From positions 1 through 64,000 of the forward strand of contig NW_023367157.1 of NCBI RefSeq assembly GCF_902167145.1: a stretch of 64,000 bases of DNA, in the 5' to 3' direction. Numbering within the stretch: the stretch's first letter is position 1; the number at the start of each line of letters is the position of its first letter. The position numbers and the translations under genes were made by a program. A model generated the notes under the pieces. It was not told the origin of the DNA and did no database searches. It was given only the letters and a program-made list of their open reading frames with translations. The stretch is from Zea mays (taxonomy: Eukaryota; Streptophyta; Magnoliopsida; Poales; Poaceae). Positions 60,401-64,000 of this stretch are shown here, in pieces.

Positions 60401-63400
60401 AGCCATGAGCGACCATTTTCAATAATACTAGAGGCTAACACCTACGGATTTTAGACCAAGAAATGGTCTCCACCAGAAATCCAAGAATGTGATCTATGGC
60501 AAGGAAACATATGTGGGGTGAGGTGTACGAGCCTCTGGTCGATGATCAATGGCCACACAACCCCCATTTTTGTCGAAAATAGCCATGAACGACCATTTTC
60601 AATAATATCGAAGGCTAACACCTACGGATTTTTGACCAAGAAATGGTCTCCACCATAAATCCAAGAATGTGATCTATGGCAAGGAAACATATGTGGGGTG
60701 AGGTGTATGAGCCTCTGGTCGATGATCAGTGGCCACACAACCCCCATTTTTGTCGAAAATAGCCATGAACGACCATTTTCAATAATATCGAAGGCTAACA
60801 CGTACGAGTTTTTAACCAAGAAATGGTTTCCACCAGAAATCCAAGAATGTAATCTATGGCAAGGAAACATATGTGGGGTGAGGTGTATGAGCCTCTGGTC
60901 GAAGATAAATGGCCACACAACCCCCATTTTTTATGAAAATAGCCATGAACGACCATTTTCAATAATACCGAAGGCTAACACCTACAGATTTTTGTCCAAG
61001 AAATGGTCTCCACCAGAAATCCAAGAATGTGATCTATGGCAAGGAAACATATGTGGGGTGAGGTGTATGCGCCTCTGGTCGATGATCAATGGTCACACAA
61101 CCCCATTTTTGTCGAAAATAGCCAGGAGCAGCAATTTTCAATGACACTGATGGCTAACACCTATGGATTTTTTACCAGAAATTGTCTCCACCAGAAATCC
61201 AAGAATGTGGTCTATGGCAAGGAAACATATGTGGGGTGAGGTGTATGAGCCTTTGGTCGATGATCAATGGCCACACAACCCCCATTTTTGTCGAAAATAG
61301 CTATGAACGACCATTTTCAATAATACCGAAGGCTAACACCTACGGATTTTTGACCAAGAAATGGTCTCCACCAGAAATCCAAGAATGTGATCTATAGCAA
61401 GAAAACGTATGTGGGGTGAAGTGTACGAGCCTCTAGTCAATGATAAATGGCCACACAACCCCCATTTTTGTCGAAAATAGTGATCAACGACCATTTTCAA
61501 TAATACTGAAGGCTAACACATATGGATTTTTGACCAAGAAATGGTCTCCACCAGAAATCCAAGAATGTGATCTATGGCAAGAAAACATATGTGGGGTGAG
61601 GTGTATGAGCCTCCGGTAGAAGATCAATGGCCACACAACCCCATTTGTGTCGAAAATAGCCATGAACGACCATTTACAATAATACCGAAGGCTAACAACT
61701 ACGGATTTTTGACCAAGAGAAGATCTCCACCAGAAATCCAAGAATGTGATCTATGGCAAGGAAACATATGTGGGGTGAGGTGTACGAGCCTCTGATCGAT
61801 GATCAATGGCCACACAACCCCCATTTTTGTCGAAAATAGCCATGAACGACCATTTTCAATACTTCCGAAGGCTAACACCTACGGATTTTTGACCAAGAAA
61901 TCGTCTCCACCAGAAATCCAAGAATATGATCTATGGCAAGGAAACATATTGGGGTGAGGTGTACGAGCCTCTGGTCGATGATCAGTGGCCACACAACCCC
62001 CATTATTTGTCGAAAATAGTGATCAACGACCATTTTCAATAATACTAAAGGCTAACACGTATGGATTTTGCCCAAGAAATGGTCTCCACCAGAAATCCAA
62101 GAGTGTGCTCTATGGCAAGGAAACGTATGTGGGGTGAGGTGTATGAGCTTCTGGTCGATGATCAATGGCCACACAACCCCCATTTTTGTCGAAAACAGCC
62201 ATGAACGACCATTTTCAATAATACCGAAGGCTAACACGTACGGATTTTTGACCAAGAAATGGTCTCCACGAGAAATCCAAGATTGTGATCTATGGCAATT
62301 AAACATATGTGGGGTGAGGTGTACGAGCCTCTGGTCGATGTTAAATGGCCACACAACCCCCTTTTTTGTCGAAAATAGCCATGAACGACTATTTTCAATA
62401 ATACCGAAGGCTAACACCTACGGATTTTTGACCAAGAAATGGTCACCACCAGAAATCCAAGAATGTGGTCTATGGCAAGGAAACACATGTGGGTGAGGTG
62501 TATGAGCCTTTGGTCGATGATCAATTGCCACACAACCCCCATTTTTGTCGAAAGTAGCCATGAACGACCATTTTCAATAATACCGAAGGCTAACACCTAA
62601 GGATTTTTGACCAAGAAATGGTCTCCACTAGAAATCCAAGAATGTGATATATGGCAAGGAAACTTATGTGGGGTGAGGTGTACGATCCTCTGGTCGATGA
62701 TCAATGGCGACACAACCCCCATTTTTTGTCGAAAATAGCCACGAATGACCATTTTCAATGACACTGAAGGCTAACACCTATGAATTTTTGACCAACAAAT
62801 GGTCTCCACGAGAAATCCAAGATTATGATCTATGGCAAGAAAACATATGTGGGGTGAAGTGTACGAGCCTCTGGTCGATGATCAATGGCAACACAACCCC
62901 CATTTTTGTCGAAAATAGCCATGAACGACCATTTTCAATAATACCGAAATCTAACACGTACGAGTTTTTGACCAAGAAATGGTCTCCACCAGAAATCCAA
63001 GAATGTGATCTATGGCAAGGAAACATATGTGGGGTGAGGTGTACGAGCCTCTGGTCGATGATCAATGGCCACACAACCCCCATTTTTGTCGAAAATAGCC
63101 ATGAACGACCATTTTCAATAATACCGAAGGCTAACACCTACGGATTTTTGACCAAGAAATGGTCTCCACCAGAAATCCAAGAATGTGATCTACGACAAGG
63201 AAACATATGTGTGGTGAGGTGTATGAGCGTCTGGTCGATGATCAATGGCCACACAACCCCCATTTTTGTCGAAAATAGCCATGAATGACCATTTACAATA
63301 ATACCGAAGGCTAACACCTACGGATTTTTGACCAAGAAATGGTCTCCACCAGAAATCCAAGAATGTGATCTATGGCAAGGAAACATATGTGGGGTGAGGT

Positions 63401-64000
63401 GTATGAGCCTCTGGTCGATGATCAATGGCCACACAACCCCCATTTTTTATGAAAATAGCCATGAGCGACCTTGAAAATAGCCATGAGCGACCATTTTCAA
63501 TAATACTAGAGGCTGACACGTACGGATTATTGACCAAGAAATGGTCTCCACCAGAAATCCAAGAATGTGATCTATGGCAAGGAAACATATGTGGGGTGAG
63601 GTGTATGAGCCTCTGGTCGCTGATCAATGGCCACACAACCCCCATTTTTGTCGAAAATAGCCATGAATGACTATTTTCAATGACACTGAAGGCTAACACC
63701 TATGGATTTTTGACCAAGAAATGGTCTCCACCAGAAATCCAAGAATGTGATCTATGGCAAGGAAACATATGTGGGGTGAGGTGTATGAGCCTCTGGTCGA
63801 CGACCATTTTCAATAATACTAGAGGCTAACACCTACGAATTTTAGACCAAGAAATGGTCTCCACCAGAAATCCAAGAATGTGATCTATGGCAAGGAAACA
63901 TATGTGGGGTGAGGTGTATGAGCGTCTGGTCGATGATCAATGGCCACACAACCCCCATTTTTGTCGAAAATAGCCATGAACGACCATTTTCAATAATACC
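51453..64000 (+). repeat. Knob180 array, '+' orientation, right block
   Basis: About 70 monomers running to the window edge, so the array continues beyond it. The left part (51.5-54.5 kb) and the last ~1.4 kb look like standard monomers. The 54.5-62.6 kb part is a higher-order repeat with more diverged monomers. Confidence 0.95.
54500..62584 (+). repeat. 2695-bp higher-order repeat, 3 tandem units
   Basis: Units at about 54500-57194, 57195-59889 and 59890-62584, each 15 monomers minus 5 bp, nearly identical. Markers at constant spacing: 'gtgatctacgacaagg' after 'gtctgcaccag' (54535, 57230, 59925), 'agccaggagcagcaatttt', 'gacactgatggc', 'agtgatcaacgacc' (twice per unit), 'aagagaagatctcc', 'aatacttccgaagg', 'atattggggtgagg', 'gcaattaaacatatg' and 'acacatgtgggtgagg'. 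Units two and three share changes absent from unit one: 'ggcaaggaaacatattgg', 'ccccattatttgtcg', 'atactaaaggc', 'gagcttctggtcg'. Unit-specific changes are few. Confidence 0.95.

Noticed and set aside
1..64000. Regular direct repeats resembling a CRISPR array
   Set aside because: The whole ~180-bp period is repeated with no unique spacers; it is a plant satellite.

Overview
The window is plant heterochromatin, almost certainly from maize or a close Zea relative. About 54.6 kb of the 64 kb is a tandem array of a ~180-bp monomer that I recognise as the maize knob repeat (knob180), roughly 300 copies. One full-length Ty1-copia LTR retrotransposon of the Sirevirus lineage (Opie-like, 9,413 bp) sits inside it. 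I see no host gene, tRNA, rRNA, CRISPR array or bacterial-type operon. I call '+' the monomer orientation in which 'ggccacacaaccccc' reads on the given strand.

Layout. 1-30267 is an unbroken block of '-' monomers. At ~30268 the array flips to '+'. After 272 bp of '+' array the retrotransposon is inserted (30540-39952, coding on the minus strand), with a perfect 5-bp target duplication (atggt) at 30535-30539 and 39953-39957. The array then continues '+' to 64000, interrupted by three short '-' islands at about 41674-42104, 49873-50387 and 50979-51452. There are seven orientation switches in all, several at 4-6 bp of microhomology.

The array is patchy. It contains local segmental duplications and higher-order repeats with periods of 201, 741, 1271, 1459, 1642, ~1808, ~2428 and 2695 bp. 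The clearest are three tandem 1459-bp units (~7.9-12.5 kb) and three tandem 2695-bp units (54.5-62.6 kb). Variant monomers act as markers: a ~201-bp monomer with a 20-bp internal duplication, a 12-bp insertion variant, and specific deletion junctions. Several occur on both sides of the orientation flip, in opposite orientation, so the two arms share ancestry.

The retrotransposon has two LTRs (1293 and 1301 bp), a primer-binding site resembling the initiator tRNA-Met site, an intact 898-codon gag with a CCHC knuckle and long coiled coil, and a pol frame (protease, integrase, reverse transcriptase, RNase H) interrupted by one in-frame TAA inside integrase. By hand count the LTRs differ at ~11 sites and three indels, so the insertion is young. 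Upstream of the 3' LTR there are several extra polypurine-tract-like motifs, and U3 carries many CACCGGAC/GTCCGGTG palindromes; both are reported Sirevirus traits. This copy probably cannot move by itself.

I did not find an undescribed biochemical system. The most interesting content is the fine structure of the satellite: nested higher-order repeats, microhomology-flanked inversions, and shared junctions that record its amplification. Boundaries of array features were read by eye and may be off by some tens of bases.
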